A DNA stretch of 64,000 bases from Blasia pusilla (Eukaryota > Marchantiophyta > Marchantiopsida > Blasiales). Each line of letters begins with the position of its first letter. The stretch's first letter is position 1. The DNA lies in NCBI GenBank assembly GCA_050084515.1, contig CM114273.1, forward strand, positions 37,572,001 through 37,636,000, given 5' to 3'. The position numbers were made by a program, and so were the translations under genes. This document shows, in pieces, positions 20,350 through 31,870 of this stretch. Under the pieces are notes generated by a model. That model made no database searches. It had not been told where the DNA came from and was given only the letters and a program-made list of their open reading frames with translations.

Positions 20350-21296
20350 TGTCGCGCCCCTACTCTCCTTGAACGTCAATCTTTAGTGTTGCGGAAGCGT
20401 ACGTTTAGTAGGTCACGATCTCATCGCCGATCTGCACCCAAACACGCACTCTCGTTAGTCGGGTCTGGGCCAACCACCATTCCTAGTTTCCAAAACACGG
20501 CAAGTCCTTCAAGACTTGGAACAGACTTCCTGGTTAGTCCAGGGATCTGAAACGGCTCCCGTGCGCCTAGCAATCCCAAATGTTCAACGGTCATCGTGTG
20601 AGTTCCAAACCGAGACCCAAGTAATTGAGTCGCGGGGTGAAATCCAAGAGGGATGTCTAAAATCACCTCCACAGACTTGGTGCAGGTTTTCCAACCCAAC
20701 CCCCAAACTCGCGTTCCGTTCCATGCCCTTGAGCCGCCCCGCGGCGCCCAAAGTGGGGTTTGGGTTCCAAGCACTCTCGGAGACCTTCCCCCTTACTAGT
20801 ACTTCTGAGGTTCTCCAATAACCCCCCCTTTGGAAAAGAAGGGTCGGGCCCTTCATTGTGGCCCTCAACCCGACTCTACTTATAGTCGTTTCCGGGTTGT
20901 TTCTCAGCCGCTGCTAAAGTGTTTGCAAAGATCTTTAGTGCGTTTGAACCGGCTTTCCATAAGCTTTCTAACGCACCCTTATTTAATCCAAACGCATCTT
21001 GGAGCTAAAATTTATGGCCATAAATACAGTCAAAAACTCTCAAACGCTAGTGGCGTTCCAAATCCGGATTCTTCCTTTGGCAACCCACTTCCTAGACTCG
21101 ACTTCCTTCAAGTCTCATTCCGCGTTTGGTCCAGGTTTCTCGGTCGTGACCACAACATCTGAAATGCGAAGCCTCGCTCACGTCTCGTCTCTTGTCTCCT
21201 CTTTGAGACTTCTCCAACGCGCAAACCATCTTAGCGTGAGCCCGCTAATGTTCCGATGTTCCGCTTGGCACTCGTTTGGTCATGAGGGTCGCGACA
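20350..21296 (+). mobile_element. Solo LTR of an unrelated retrotransposon in copy B
   Basis: A 947-bp insertion with TGTCGCG...CGCGACA ends and a 5-bp target duplication GTCAT (20345-20349 and 21297-21301). Removing it and one GTCAT rejoins the protease-DNMT linker of copy B to match copy A at about 9280-9310. The 5-bp duplication and sequence differ from family M. Strand assignment is arbitrary because no internal region is present. Confidence 0.88.
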
Positions 21297-21301
21297 GTCA
21301 T

Positions 21302-21945
21302 GCTCTGGTGCAACCGTCTCGCTCCACGCGGTGTGCACATGGTCAGCGGCTAAGCGTCAAAGCTCCTCAATCAAGCCCAAAGCGGCACCTCTCCTCCACG
21401 GAATGATGCGGCCACCATGACACTCCTCTCCATAGAAATGTCAGGAACGAGAGTGTCCTCTGCATGGACATATCCCTCAATCAAATCACTAGGCCAAATG
21501 ATGGCCCTACTAAATGCTGCTAAGGTCGCCATCTCTCCTGGCCGTCGCTCGATCACTCCACCGATGAATCGAATGGGTAATGAGCTAAGGCGCCCATCAC
21601 CTGACTCCCTTCTTGGTCTGTAGGACGCTGACTCCTCCCAATAATCCAGGGAAAATCCCATCGGGTACAATAGTGCTCCACCAACCAAGACATCGTAGGA
21701 CTCTGCATCGGTCACTATCGCCTTGGCTCGCACCACGGACTCATTTGTAGAATGTCCCGGGCGAATCCTCACCGCGACCTCCTGTCGGGTGATAAAATGT
21801 GTGGTACTCGCTCCACTCAAGGATGTCTGTATCCTGAATGGATAACGCTCCACATCGGCCCCCAAACCTCTGAATGCCGCTTTCCCCAACATCAGGGGTT
21901 GCGCTCCTGAATCCAACAAAACGCGTTGCGAACTAAAAACTCTAC
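21302..21945 (-). pseudogene. Copy B aspartic protease
   Basis: Open for 182 codons on the minus strand (21371-21919). It begins MLDSGAQPLMLGKAAFRGLG with the DSG active-site triad intact, continues ITRQEVAVRIRPGHSTNESVV, then ESYDVLVGGALLYPMGFSLD and WPSDLIEGYVHAEDTLVPD. It is the best-preserved protease of family M here. The protease matures the polyprotein, and would have to free the DNMT domain that follows it. Confidence 0.8.
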
Positions 21946-22340
21946 CTCATGGACTCACCAACTGTAAGACCTTCCCCCGATTATCCAGCAACACAACACC
22001 AGGAGAAGCCATAGCACGCTCTATCGAGGGTCTAGAGGGCATCTCGGCCATCCTAGCAGCCGCAGCTTGCCATGAATCTGATGTGGACGGCCCGAGCATA
22101 GGCTCCAAGGGCAGGTCCATCACCTCCTCTACAATCATCCTTGAGTGTGATGCAGGAACACCAACTCCACGCTCGCATAGTGTAGAGGCCAGCTGGAAAA
22201 CCTCCGCAGCGTACCTCCCAACGTCATAACATCGAAAGGAGAAAATAAAGGAGCGCGGCACACAACAGTGGTCGCCCCCAACAACGTGTTCAACACATGC
22301 TCCTCTTGAGCATCAGTACTAGGAGCAAGGTTGCATGTGG
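21946..22340 (-). pseudogene. Copy B gag-protease linker, truncated 5' end
   Basis: Contains EVMDLPLEPMLGPSTSDSWQ and PSIERAMASPGVVLLDNRGK, homologous to copy A 8450-8640. It ends near 22340 where the dispersed TCCATG/GGACTTGTCC repeat begins; gag and A1 are missing. Confidence 0.7.
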
Positions 22341-22480
22341 ACATGTCCATGTTGGTAGACTTATGTCCGTCCTATGGAAGGACTTGTCCGTATGAGCCCC
22401 ACCTTTCCCTTCTTTCTCATTCCCCTTACTTTCAAAACATATACATTTCCTCTTGTATCCACTAAAGATGTACTCTTTTC
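22336..22480 (+). repeat. Copy 1 of a ~260-bp dispersed repeat (truncated)
   Basis: Starts in the ATGTGGACATGTCCATG area, then GTCCGTCCTATGGAAGGACTT and a CCCCAC pyrimidine-rich stretch. Close relatives at 25470-25760 and 52465-52735, all in the same orientation. It sits exactly where copy B ends. Confidence 0.6.
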
Positions 22481-23245
22481 TACATGTATAAATTATTTAT
22501 AAAAAAAAGTATGATAAAAGATTTTATTTATATTATTATTGGAGGGTGCCCTTTCATTTTTGGAATTCCTCTCCTCTTGACACTTTCAACCGATATGATT
22601 GCTTGTCTTTTGACCCCATATGATAGTTCAAAATCAACTTAAAATGGCATTAGAGAATTACTTATCATTTCTTTCGGGAGGTAATTTAAACCCATAGGTT
22701 CCACTAGTTGTAAATTTTTTAAAGAAATGAAAAGAGGTAGTAGGCACACCGCATACAGTAATAAAAGCTATCATGTTAGAACATCTTGAAATAAACCCCT
22801 CTCCATCGGAAAGCAAACTCGAAAAGAACAAGGAAATGGACAAGGAGGGGAGAAGGGAAGGAGAAATCCGCTTCGACCAACGCGTACAATTCTCGACCAA
22901 AAGAAATAGCACGAGGACTGTCTTCCACTCCTCCCCAGGGCCCTTTCTCGAGCTTCCGGTGGCAGATTCTAGAAGATCCTCGTCGGGAAGACCGTCGGTC
23001 GTGGATCCCGTTCGTAGGCGAGGCAGAATTGGCTAATGGCAGTTGGCTTACCTCATCGGCCTTTGGGGACGAGACGGTATCACGAGTGATCGATACTCCG
23101 GTAGCTACTGGCCTATCGCGATCGTGCGATGGGTGAGGAGAGCGATCTCCACCGTTCGTCATCTCCATCCAATGATTCCTACGTCGTGGAAATATTTGCA
23201 CCGGGCTTTTCGTCTTCACTCGGATAACGGCGTCTACAAGCAAGG
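22481..23245. other. Spacer, no gene recognised
   Basis: AT-rich to 22760, then more GC-rich sequence (22800-23245) with long open frames on both strands that have no recognisable motif and a skewed composition. Not called as genes. Confidence 0.4.
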
Positions 23246-23345
23246 GATGGATGGATGGATGGATAGATAGACACAGGAGCGAGCGGGGGTAGGACCACCA
23301 CATCGTTCGGTCGTGGGGGGTAGGACTAGGACTAGGACTAGGGGG
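23246..23345. repeat. Simple repeats (GATG)n and (TAGGAC)n
   Basis: GGATGGATGGATGGAT at 23246-23263 and about four units of TAGGAC at 23320-23343. Microsatellite-like. Confidence 0.75.
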
Positions 23346-25200
23346 GCTCGGGAGAGATAACACGAATGGCCAGGGTTTGAACTAGTGCTTCTGTTTGGAT
23401 GGGCGAGGATTGCGGGATCCACTTATTCCACTCCAATTCTGCTTGCCTCATTTGCGCTCTTATCCTGAGCTTCGGAATCAATAGAATACTACAGAACAGA
23501 ATAAATACCCTCCTCCTCCGTCTCCGTGGAGCTTTGCGCTATGGCGTAACTCTCGACAGGATCTCGCATGGAAGGTGTGGATCGTAATCATTGTGCACTA
23601 CGCAGTAATTCTAGGACTGCCAAGGGGCTCTTATCTACCACACTCCGTCTTCTTCAGCCCGCCCATGTTTTCTTTTCTTTTCTCATTAAATATAAAACGA
23701 AAAAACCAAACGCTTTCCTACAAACGTAACAGTGCATGGATGTATCATAAAAAAAACCCATCCGATAATTTGAATTTGAAAAAAATTTGAAAAAAATTTA
23801 GAAAGAGAGTCCTTTCCTATGGTGTCGAAGGCTTGAAATCAAGAGGAAAGAGGGTCCTTTCTTCTTGCAAGAAGAACTATGTATGTTGGTTTCATAGTGT
23901 AAATTAAGTGTCATGGGAGGATGGAAAAATGTTCAGGGAGGGGAGGAAGCTAGAGTGGAAAAGGAAAGGAATTGTACAAGGTAGTTTCTTCACAAAGAAT
24001 CTATTGTGGTACTAGGGAAAGTTGATCTTTCATTTCTTCTTTGTTGTAAGCTTGTAACAACCATATGTCGTTGCTACCAACCATGCAACACTTCATCACA
24101 TGTGAGTTCCGAAAAAAATTAACCAATGTACATAATGGCACATTAAAGCGTATAGTTTTTAAACCTCGATAGGTTACTTTTTAAAATATTGGATCACTAA
24201 CATTGCAACAAATAGAAAAATATCATATATTTGTAGAGATGAATTTGGAAGCCAAAAAGACATGGTTGGGCATAACTAAGGACGAAATTTTATTGAAGAT
24301 GTTAGAATCTAATTTTTAACTTGGATTGTGAAAATCTTTGTACTTATTTGGGTTACAATGGACTTTTGCACAACCTCTTCCTCACAATCGCAAGGAGTTA
24401 TCAAGAACCCCTAGTAGTTAACATGGAGGGCCTCTTTGGATTATTGCCATCGAATAGTAGCAAGGAAAAGTCTTTGAGAAGCACATGTACTAGGACTTTC
24501 AAATTAAATGAGACTATATTTGTTGTAGAAGAATAAAATTTGTGGACAAAGTGATCTAAAGGTAGAACATTTTGAGACTTAGCATAAGAAGATAAGATGC
24601 ATCAACCATCAAAGATTAAATAATTTTCCAAACTCACATATGGTGAGATGAATCAAATGATCAATATCGTGTTTCACATCATCTAGTGCGTACTCATTCA
24701 AAAGTGTGTAACTTTTATTTATTTGGAAAGAAAGCAAGCCATGCATCTAGAAATCAACCATCAAATTTTCCTTAATTTTTCATAGTAGAGATTTGAAATG
24801 ATGTTTGAAGAAACAAAATCAAAGTATGAGAAACCAAATTTCTTTTTGATTGTTAGCCTGCCTAGTGAAAAAGGGTTGATCAAGGAGCATTATCCCAAAA
24901 GACCAATAGAGGTAATGATGAACTCTCAAAAGTTTTGTAAACTAGTAGTCTATTTTTTGGGAGGTTGAGACCAAAAGCGATTCCATCAAGTGAGGCAAGT
25001 GAATTTTCAAAGGAAAGACATGTAGGAGTCCATCAATTGGACGTTAGATGCAACTATATTTAGGTTATTAAATAATTAGAGCATAAAATAGGGCAAGATA
25101 TCATTTCCGAAATTGTGCATGATAGCTTCTTGGCTTATTTAAATACAAGAGCCAAATACTCTTGAAGAGGCAAGACAAAATCTAGAAAGGGTTTAAAATA
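23346..25200. other. Spacer, no gene recognised
   Basis: Mostly AT-rich, with many short open frames and stops. Parts near 24240-25200 may be decayed copia sequence preceding the RT remnant, but no motif was clear enough to call. Confidence 0.4.
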
Positions 25201-26065
25201 TTGATGAAGGGGTTGTAGCTTTGGAGAAGCAATCAACATGAGAGTTGGTGGATCCTTCGAGAGAAGATGATTGCATGTAAATGGATTTTTAGGTGAAGCA
25301 AAATTCACACGATAGTATTAATAGATATAAGGTCATATTAGTAGCAAATCAATATGCACAACCAAGGAAGGCTCTTTATGAACTTAAATAAGCAATGCTT
25401 CCCATATCAAGAGGTTGGTATGGTAAGATCAACACGTTTCCATGGACCTTTGGATTTCAACAAGATTGAATGTGGAAAAATTCCGTGTTCGCGGACATCT
25501 CGATGTTTGTGTACTTCCATCCATTTTATGGAAGGAATCTTCCATTTTTTTCTCATCCCCCCTGCTTGCCTCCATGTTCCCCACTTTCCCGTTTCTTCCT
25601 TCCTCCATCTCCACTCCCTCCCCCTTTATTGCCATGCCCGCCCTTGCCTTACCTTCCACCACGAGCTATAAGTGTGGGCCCCACCTCTTACAATCCATGT
25701 CCATGGACAAATCCACACTTGTCTGTCCATGTCCGCTCTAAGGACGGACTTGCCCGTTTTTGCGTAACCATGGATTTCAAGTTTGCATTACGCATTCCTA
25801 ACTCTATTCATTAAAAGTACTACTTGAAGGATATCTTATTCTTATCATCATGCATGTTGACAATCATATTATGATTGGTAGTAGTAAGCAATTGAAATTG
25901 AAGATCAAAGGGAAATTTCAGTCAAAATTAAAGTTAAAAGACTTGGTAAAGCTCAACTATTATCTTGGTGTTAAGTTCATCAAGGATAGAGGTGACACAT
26001 CGCTACTTCCATATATGCTAGTAGGCTCTTGTTACATTTTTTTTGGTATTAGTTTGATATGAAAG
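25201..26065 (+). pseudogene. Ty1/copia RT remnant, split by a dispersed repeat
   Basis: First piece (25250-25430) reads CKWIF, then RYKV and a KALYELKQAM-like block. The second piece (25835-26020) reads MHVDNHIMIGSS and KLKDLVKLNYYLGVKFIKD, the standard copia RT sequence after the active site. Between them lies copy 2 of the ~260-bp repeat. All frames are broken. Confidence 0.75.
25470..25760 (+). repeat. Copy 2 of a ~260-bp dispersed repeat, inserted in copia RT
   Basis: Shares with 52465-52735 the series: ATGGAAGGA, a pyrimidine-rich tract with TTTCCCGTTTCTTCCTT, then GGGCCCCACCTCTTACAATCC and CCATGTCC. It separates two halves of the copia RT remnant, so it behaves as an insertion. It has no coding capacity. 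Confidence 0.65.
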
Positions 26066-26885
26066 CATGCAAGATAAAATTTACACCATTGGATTAGAGT
26101 ATGAAGCTTGAAATAGATGGAGTTGATAAAATGAGTAATCCCAACATATATATTGTTGCGGTTGGGAGATTTTCTTTTGACTATTATAAGGCCAGATGTT
26201 CATTATGTGGAAAATTTTGTGAGTGAATTCATCCTATCACCATGAAAACCTCATCTTGACATAGTGAGTAAAATTTTGCAGTCTATGAAGTTCATAATGA
26301 TGGCCTCTAGAGAAACTCAAATTTTTTCCTCTTCATTCAGCCTATCCACATGGATTCCACTATCCATTTACCACTCACATTCTCTTCCCACATAAATATC
26401 TTTCCCTCTCAAAAAGGGCACTCATTGGTTAAGTTTGGACTTCACTACTCATTGTTTGAGTCTTTGAAGTTACACAAATATACATATGTATTACTATATG
26501 AGTTATCACGGTAGCATAGGAATTCATTTGGCAAGTGGCTAGATGGACAACCACTGAAAGTAGATCGTGAAATGGTTTAAGATATTTAAGCATGAGACCT
26601 CATCCAAAAGATTCAACGCTACTTTAGCCAAGTGGCCAAGTGCCTAGTTAGATGAAGGATCACTAAGAGTAGTAGCATTAGATAGTTCCTTCAACAGAAA
26701 TTTAGTTTAAGCTTGATACCTTTAGCAAAAATGTATTTATTTAATACTCCAACTGAGCTAGAATAATTTACTTGGAAAAAAACCATTCAACTATCTCCTC
26801 AAAAAGTGTTGTATCTCCCACTCAGTTGCATTTCCTACATCCTAATAGTTGGAGTAAAGAATAATGTTGTTCTTTATATAGAATT
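26066..26885. other. AT-rich spacer, no gene recognised
   Basis: No motif seen on either strand. Possibly decayed LTR or copia non-coding sequence. Confidence 0.35.
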
Positions 26886-27310
26886 TTAGTTAAAAGATCA
26901 GCAACCTGAATTGAGGATCTACATTCTTCTAGAATTTGTTTTTAGTTGAATGTATTCTAATATGCAGAAGAATTCTAGTTCTAAATGTTGAATTTTGGAA
27001 TTGCAGCAAAAATTATTCGAGAGTTGAATTGCAACTTCATTGTCTTCATAAATAATTGTTGGAGTTTGTTTTGGAAAACCAATCTTAGCAAGTAAATGTC
27101 GAATCCAAAGTATTTCTTTGGTAGCCTCATTGAAGGTTATACATTCAACTTTTGTAGTAGACTCCATAGTAATTGTGTGCTTCCTTGAGGCTCAATGTAA
27201 TGCATCTCCTGCCATGATAACAACGAATCCTGAAATAGATTTTTTATCATCTTTAGAAGAAGTGAAACCGGCATCTGCATCTCGGCTCCTCAATATCAAT
27301 CTGGGCATCA
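26886..27310 (-). pseudogene. Ty1/copia RNase H remnant
   Basis: Minus-strand copia RNase H. DADAGFTSSKDDKKSISGF (about 27235-27290) has the typical DAD...D.KS.SG start. ESTTKVECITFNEATKEILW has the conserved E, and PTIIYEDNEVAIQLSNN the D block. A short frame change near 27180 separates the two. It is in opposite orientation to the RT remnant at 25201. Confidence 0.82.
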
Positions 27311-27760
27311 TGATCCTCATCCATCTAACCTTGCACATGGACAAAGTCCCAGTCTGTGCCCGCGAATATGTCCGTCCCCAAGACAGACATGTCCGTGGTG
27401 GCACAGGTTCCCACGGCCTGCATTCAGGCCCCCAACGCATATCCAAGCTCGGCCAACCCACACCAAGTCTAATGACCCATTTTTCGTTCTTGCCACCCAT
27501 TTTATTGCCCATATTGAGCTCTCGCCTTGTTCGCACAAGCCCGCATTGAGCCCGCATATGGCCCGCACCAAGCCTGTAGGTCCCGCATCTATTGGTCGTA
27601 GGCCCGCACAAGGCTCGTACTAGGTGGGCTTGGGGGCCGCACAAGGCCCGTAGGCCTCGTAGTTGGCCCCCGTAGGCAGTGCCATGTGTGGGCCTATGGT
27701 GGGATGGTGCTAGCACTACGACCTCGATGCAAGCTACACGTGGGCTTAATGTGGGCTTGG
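27311..27760. repeat. Degenerate GCCCGCA-type repeats
   Basis: A GC-rich stretch (27520-27680 strongest) made of imperfect, variably spaced copies of GCCCGCA / GGCCCGCAC. The reverse-complement type (GCGGGCTTGG) occurs at 52260-53060. Open frames here are repeat-driven and not genes. Confidence 0.55.
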
Positions 27761-27949
27761 CCAGCTTGGCCAAGGCTTATAGCTTGCACACTCGTGCATT
27801 CTATCCTTGCCTGCCTACCTCAATCCAAGCTTGCACTCATTCTTGCGTCTCGAGCTTACGTCGGCGGCCTAAGTACCAAAGAAACTTGGGGGGAAGGACC
27901 CGTGGGGCGTGTGTGTACTATGGACGGACGAGTCCATTTTTGTGTACCT

Positions 27950-29405
27950 CTCACCACGATATGGGTGAGGATTCCTATGGTATGGGATTTATGTGTAGTG
28001 CGGCTCAGGTTGAGGCTGTTATAGTGGTGACTCGGATTGTTGCAAGAGTAAGCGAGCCATCAAGAGGTGGGGTTGAGATTTATTCATAAGAGGGGACCCA
28101 TGGGCGGCAGGCCAGGGTTTCCCGGTTGTTCACGTTGTTGGAGGCTCTTCATATATTGTCGATGGTGCCTTGATGACTACTTGTGGCCACGGGTGGGACA
28201 GGTGCCTTGATGTCACGAGGAGTTGGTGAGATGACTCCTATGCCGACTCAGGTGGAGTGAGTGTCGACCACATTTTTGGAGGTGGCCACTAGGGTGAGCC
28301 AGACTCCTTTATTTTTCCCCATGGAGTTGGCGTCAATTGGAGTTAGACCGGCGGAGGTGTTTCGGCTTGGCCACCATGTTGTATGAGCGTGGAGAGGTGA
28401 CTGCCTCTTGCTGAGAGATAGTCGAGGAGGTGATGGACCTACCCTTGGAGCAGATGCTCGGGAAATCCTTCATTGAATCATGGCATGCTGCGACGGCGAA
28501 GTAGCTCGTAGATATGCCAGCTAGGCTAGCAATAGAGCGAGTCATGATCACACTAGGTATGGTGTTTTTGGATAACCAAGCTGGAGTGTTTTGCTTGGTT
28601 AGTCCCATAGGTTGGGTATAACCACCTGCAATACATCCTACTTGATTAGGGAGCGCAGCCCTTGATGTTAGGGAAGGCGGCGTATTTGATGTTGGAATTA
28701 CGGAAAGGCAACATTAAACATTGTCCCTTTCAGATACAGGCCTCTATTGGGGACATATGATCCACGCAATACATGACTGGACAAGAGTTGGTGGTTAGAC
28801 TCCAGCCAGAGCACGAGTCGGATAGTGCAATGGTGCGCACTCGGGCGATTACGACACTGGCAGAGTCATATGATGTGTTGGTAGGGAGCACGGTGTTGTA
28901 TCCCCTTGGTTTCATCTTGGATTTTTGGAAGGAGACAATTTGTTATCGGCCAGGGTGGCAACGAGGTAATGGACGGGTGAGCTATCTACCAATGCAGTTT
29001 GCAGGTGGGAGTGGTGGTCGACCACGTGAGGATATGCTGATCACGTTGGCAACATTCACAAGTGGTGTTAGTTGATCAGGAGAGTTTGGGGAAAGGAGCA
29101 CATATGCGAAGGACATTCTCGTAGCTTCCAGATTCTTTCATAGCAGAGGATGGATGTGGCTTGATATGCAGATGTAGATTTAGGAGTGGATTTTAGGCCG
29201 CGTGAGCCATTTTTACTATGACTTTATTGTGGGGTCTTGATGTATATGCGTGAGTTTGTTTTATTTATGGATGGATTGATCTGTGTGTTGGGAAGATCGA
29301 TGTTGTGTGGTGTGTAGATATATCCATGTATTGGGAAAATCAGTGTTTTATGTTATGTAGATGTGACCAATAATGTGGATTGTATAGCAATGTGTATATG
29401 TTGGA
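27950..29405 (+). mobile_element. Family M copy C: diverged, internally deleted relative
   Basis: Contains the gag-protease linker (EVMDLPLEQMLG, about 28425-28465) and a protease. The protease has LMLG near 28660-28680, MTGQELVVRLQPEHESDSAMV and ESYDVLVGSTVLYPLGF (28865-28915). After 29075 the DNMT, RT and integrase are absent. A vestige of the PHD end (RGWMW near 29145) leads into a 3' segment and a B-like end, ATGTGTATATGTTGGACA, at about 29390-29405. Its sequence differs much more from A and B than those two do from each other, so it marks an older or separate subfamily. Confidence 0.7.
28640..29075 (+). pseudogene. Copy C protease
   Basis: An open frame at 28773-29075 reads MTGQELVVRLQPEHESDSAM, then ITTLAESYDVLVGSTVLYPL, GFILDFWKETICYRPGWQRG and RVSYLPMQFAGG. 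It aligns block for block with the copy B protease. The active-site triad lies upstream of this frame and is disturbed. Confidence 0.7.
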
Positions 29406-29689
29406 CAAGATGCTTTTACTAGTCTGGAAATTATCATAGAGGATGTAAAAATAATGGGGAATAGGATAGCCCAGTTAAAGATATGTGGTGTCAAGAGACG
29501 TTGATAAAATATTAGATGGTGTGTTAATATTAAAAAAATTTGAAATAATAAATACTAAAAGAAGATTTTGCCCAAAATTAATTGTTATAAAAAATCCTAT
29601 ATTACTTTACTATATATAAAATAAAAATTTATTTGTTAGATTATTAGGAAGAAAAGATAAAAATTCAACAATGTTCCATTCTCTTTGAG
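29406..29689. other. AT-rich spacer
   Basis: No motif seen. Confidence 0.4.
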
Positions 29690-30620
29690 GCAGTGTATAA
29701 CACACATTGAGCTTGTCTGCCTTTATGTGTGAGTATAGAAGTGTGGGCATGACTTATTGCAAATCCTCTTCTTCATCCATTTCGTCTTTCTCGGAGTATA
29801 TGCTCGACAAATCTATGATAATGCCTTGGGCTTCCTTATCCTTCTCTTCTAGGTATGCCTAATTTTGTAAGCGGGAAGACCATTAATGCAAAGGGTATTC
29901 ACATTCTCGGATGTGTCTATGATGGAGAATGAATGACAACACACTGCATGATTAGAGAGGAAATAACATCAATGACTCTTGTATATGGTACGTCACTGGT
30001 CAAGATCAACTATATGTAGTACCACCTACTACACAAATAATACAAGCAATCTCTTAATGATGAGTTGATCTTGTTATGTCCCAACATGACTTTTGTCTAT
30101 TGGATGATGTCATAGTTGTTGATTGAACACCTTCTAATTTGATGAGTGAAGTTGCACATACTAAAGCTTTTGCGACGAATGTAGCAAGAAGAATCAAGGA
30201 GTGTAGTGAGACATGTGATTTTTGGATTTATTCTCTTTGTAGTAGAAATATTTGGGCACTTACATGTGTCTTTTGATACTTTCCTACAAATTTTTACTCA
30301 CTACTTTCCTTGAGAATCATTAGTTGATCCTTTCTTGTGGTCCCTCTCTCTTCGTTATCACTATTTATTTTCAACAATGCATCTGGGTGGTATTACAACT
30401 TGCATAAGCATTGGTGTTGATACATCGAGTCGACGTGGTTGGTGGTCACTCATCTTGTCGTTCATTCACATCTTACCAGCCACTAGTATTCACATTAGAC
30501 TTGTTTCAAACTATTTATTACATATTTTGTTGAATTGGTTAGGGCGTTGACTTGTTGTCACATTTTTTGTTCCTTTTTTTTAGGACTTTGATACCTTTCT
30601 TTTTCCTTTTTTGAAATTTA
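29690..30620 (+). repeat. Dispersed repeat X, copy 1
   Basis: About 900 bp related to 44270-45130 in the same orientation. Shared landmarks are ATGCCTTGG, ACTTTTGTCTATTGGATGA and GGTCACTCATCTTGTC, in the same order. Short frames in it are not conserved between copies. Nature unknown; it could be part of an LTR or of an old non-autonomous element. Confidence 0.6.
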
Positions 30621-31085
30621 TTTTCATAACAAAATAAGTATCTATCTAATTATACTCCCTTTTCGTGATCCATATTATTATTGGAGAATGTCGTTTCATT
30701 TTGCAAATGCCTCTTTTCTTGATATTTTCAACCAATAGGATTACTTGGCTTCTAAATTAATAAGATAGCTCTCTCAATTGATGGTAAAAAATTGGAAGGT
30801 ATTTCAAATCCGTGCATCATAATCGGTTAGCCTAGTACAAGTTACTTTTCACTAATGGATGGCGTCAAATCCATAATAGCATATCGCACCATTTACCTAC
30901 ATCACAACAATGCGGTTGTGACTCAACCTCCCCCAACCATTGATGGTTGGTTCAACACTTTATGAGTGTCACCAGAGTCTAGATATACTTGGTGTGCATT
31001 TAGCATGTTGTCTAGTTAGGGGTGAGAGGATTTCCACTCATAATGTTGTGCGGGGTATAATGTTCAATATTGCTCGCAAGAGTGG
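30621..31085. other. AT-rich spacer
   Basis: No motif seen. Confidence 0.4.
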
Positions 31086-31870
31086 ATTTTGCGTGTAAAG
31101 AGAAAGGCACTACTCTATGTGGGATTCCCTTATCCGTGCTCATCTTTATATGACACCAGAGGTTGAGGTGGTGGTGGCTGACATTGTAGTGACAAATCCT
31201 ACGCGGGAGGTTGTACGAGCCCAAGTGGTGGCACAAGGGAGATTGCTACAAGGAGCAGCGGCGGCCACGAAGAAGACACATCTCTCAAGTTAACTTCATG
31301 ATGGACATCGATTCGTCCCCCGAGCCATAGAGATGTATGGGGCTAAGGTGGAGAGGTTTGAATCGTTCATTATGGATTGCGCTCATCATCTCCAGTCAAG
31401 AAATGGGTTGTTCTTAGCTATTGCGCTTCTTTTCTATTGGCGACAGGTCTCCATAGCTTTGTAGCGTTCCCAAGCCAATGAGTTTTTGCGACGGGCTAAG
31501 GCTATGGAGGCCCACTTAATGGTAGTAATGTCTCTCTAGGTATTGCTAATATTGTCTTTGTTGTTGTTGAGTTTTGCCGGTAGAGAGGATTCCCTTTTTC
31601 CGGCCGGTTGCAACCTTCACAAAGTCGACTCTTTGAAAAAAATTTTATTTCCGTATGCATTTTCCATTTCCCACTTTTTATGGAGTTATTCTCGGTCGTT
31701 AGAAATGAATTTTGGAAGGAGCATTTTTGTAGAACTATAACTATTCGATCGGGTTTATGACGATGAACTTTAAAAAAAACGTTTGATGTAAAACCCATGA
31801 TAGATACAAAAGAAGGAGCATAGAGAGCCAAAAACCCTCACGCCATAACCGGCCCTAGAGAAACGGGGAG
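31086..31870 (+). pseudogene. LINE-like 3' end remnant, copy 1
   Basis: One frame reads EVVVADIVVTNPTREVVRAQ (31159-31215). After a stop it reads HRFVPRAIEMYGAKVERFES, DCAHHLQSRNGLFLAIALL and RQVSIAL (31305-31470). This resembles the C-terminal tail of some non-LTR retrotransposon proteins (VETxG ... RLSxALQRxNA). It continues into a 3' tail that is also at 59270-59730 and 60225-60480 on the minus strand. The element is truncated and shifted. The LINE assignment is by resemblance of the tail only. Confidence 0.5.

Larger units (their letters stand above)
2831..22340 (-). mobile_element. Family M retrotransposon copy B (host of nested insertions)
   Basis: Minus-strand element in three pieces: 2831-4353, 14281-16758 and 19092-about 22340. 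Read on the minus strand it runs linker, protease, DNMT, linker, RT, RNase H, integrase, PHD vestige, 3' leader, B1, A2, B2. It is interrupted by copy A (between 4353 and 14281), copy E (16759-19091) and a solo LTR (20350-21296). The joins are exact: integrase sequence left of 4354 continues at 14281, and sequence left of 16759 continues at 19092, each after a 4-bp duplication. Its 5' end (gag and A1) is missing; at about 22340 it meets an unrelated dispersed repeat. Many frameshifts and stops make it non-functional. Confidence 0.88.

Noticed and set aside
20421-21162. Open frames of about 100 codons in 20350-21296
   Set aside because: This is an LTR with defined ends and target duplication; no coding domain is expected or seen.
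22776-23363. Open frames of up to 195 codons on the minus strand
   Set aside because: Composition-driven in GC- and pyrimidine-rich DNA; many Ser/Pro/Arg, no domain motif, no splice or homology support.
25429-25814. Overlapping frames of 77-114 codons in the ~260-bp repeat
   Set aside because: Pyrimidine-tract artefacts; present in a non-coding dispersed repeat.
27192-27773. 193-codon minus-strand frame
   Set aside because: Most of it is translation of the degenerate GCCCGCA repeats; only its end (copia RNase H block) is meaningful and is called separately.
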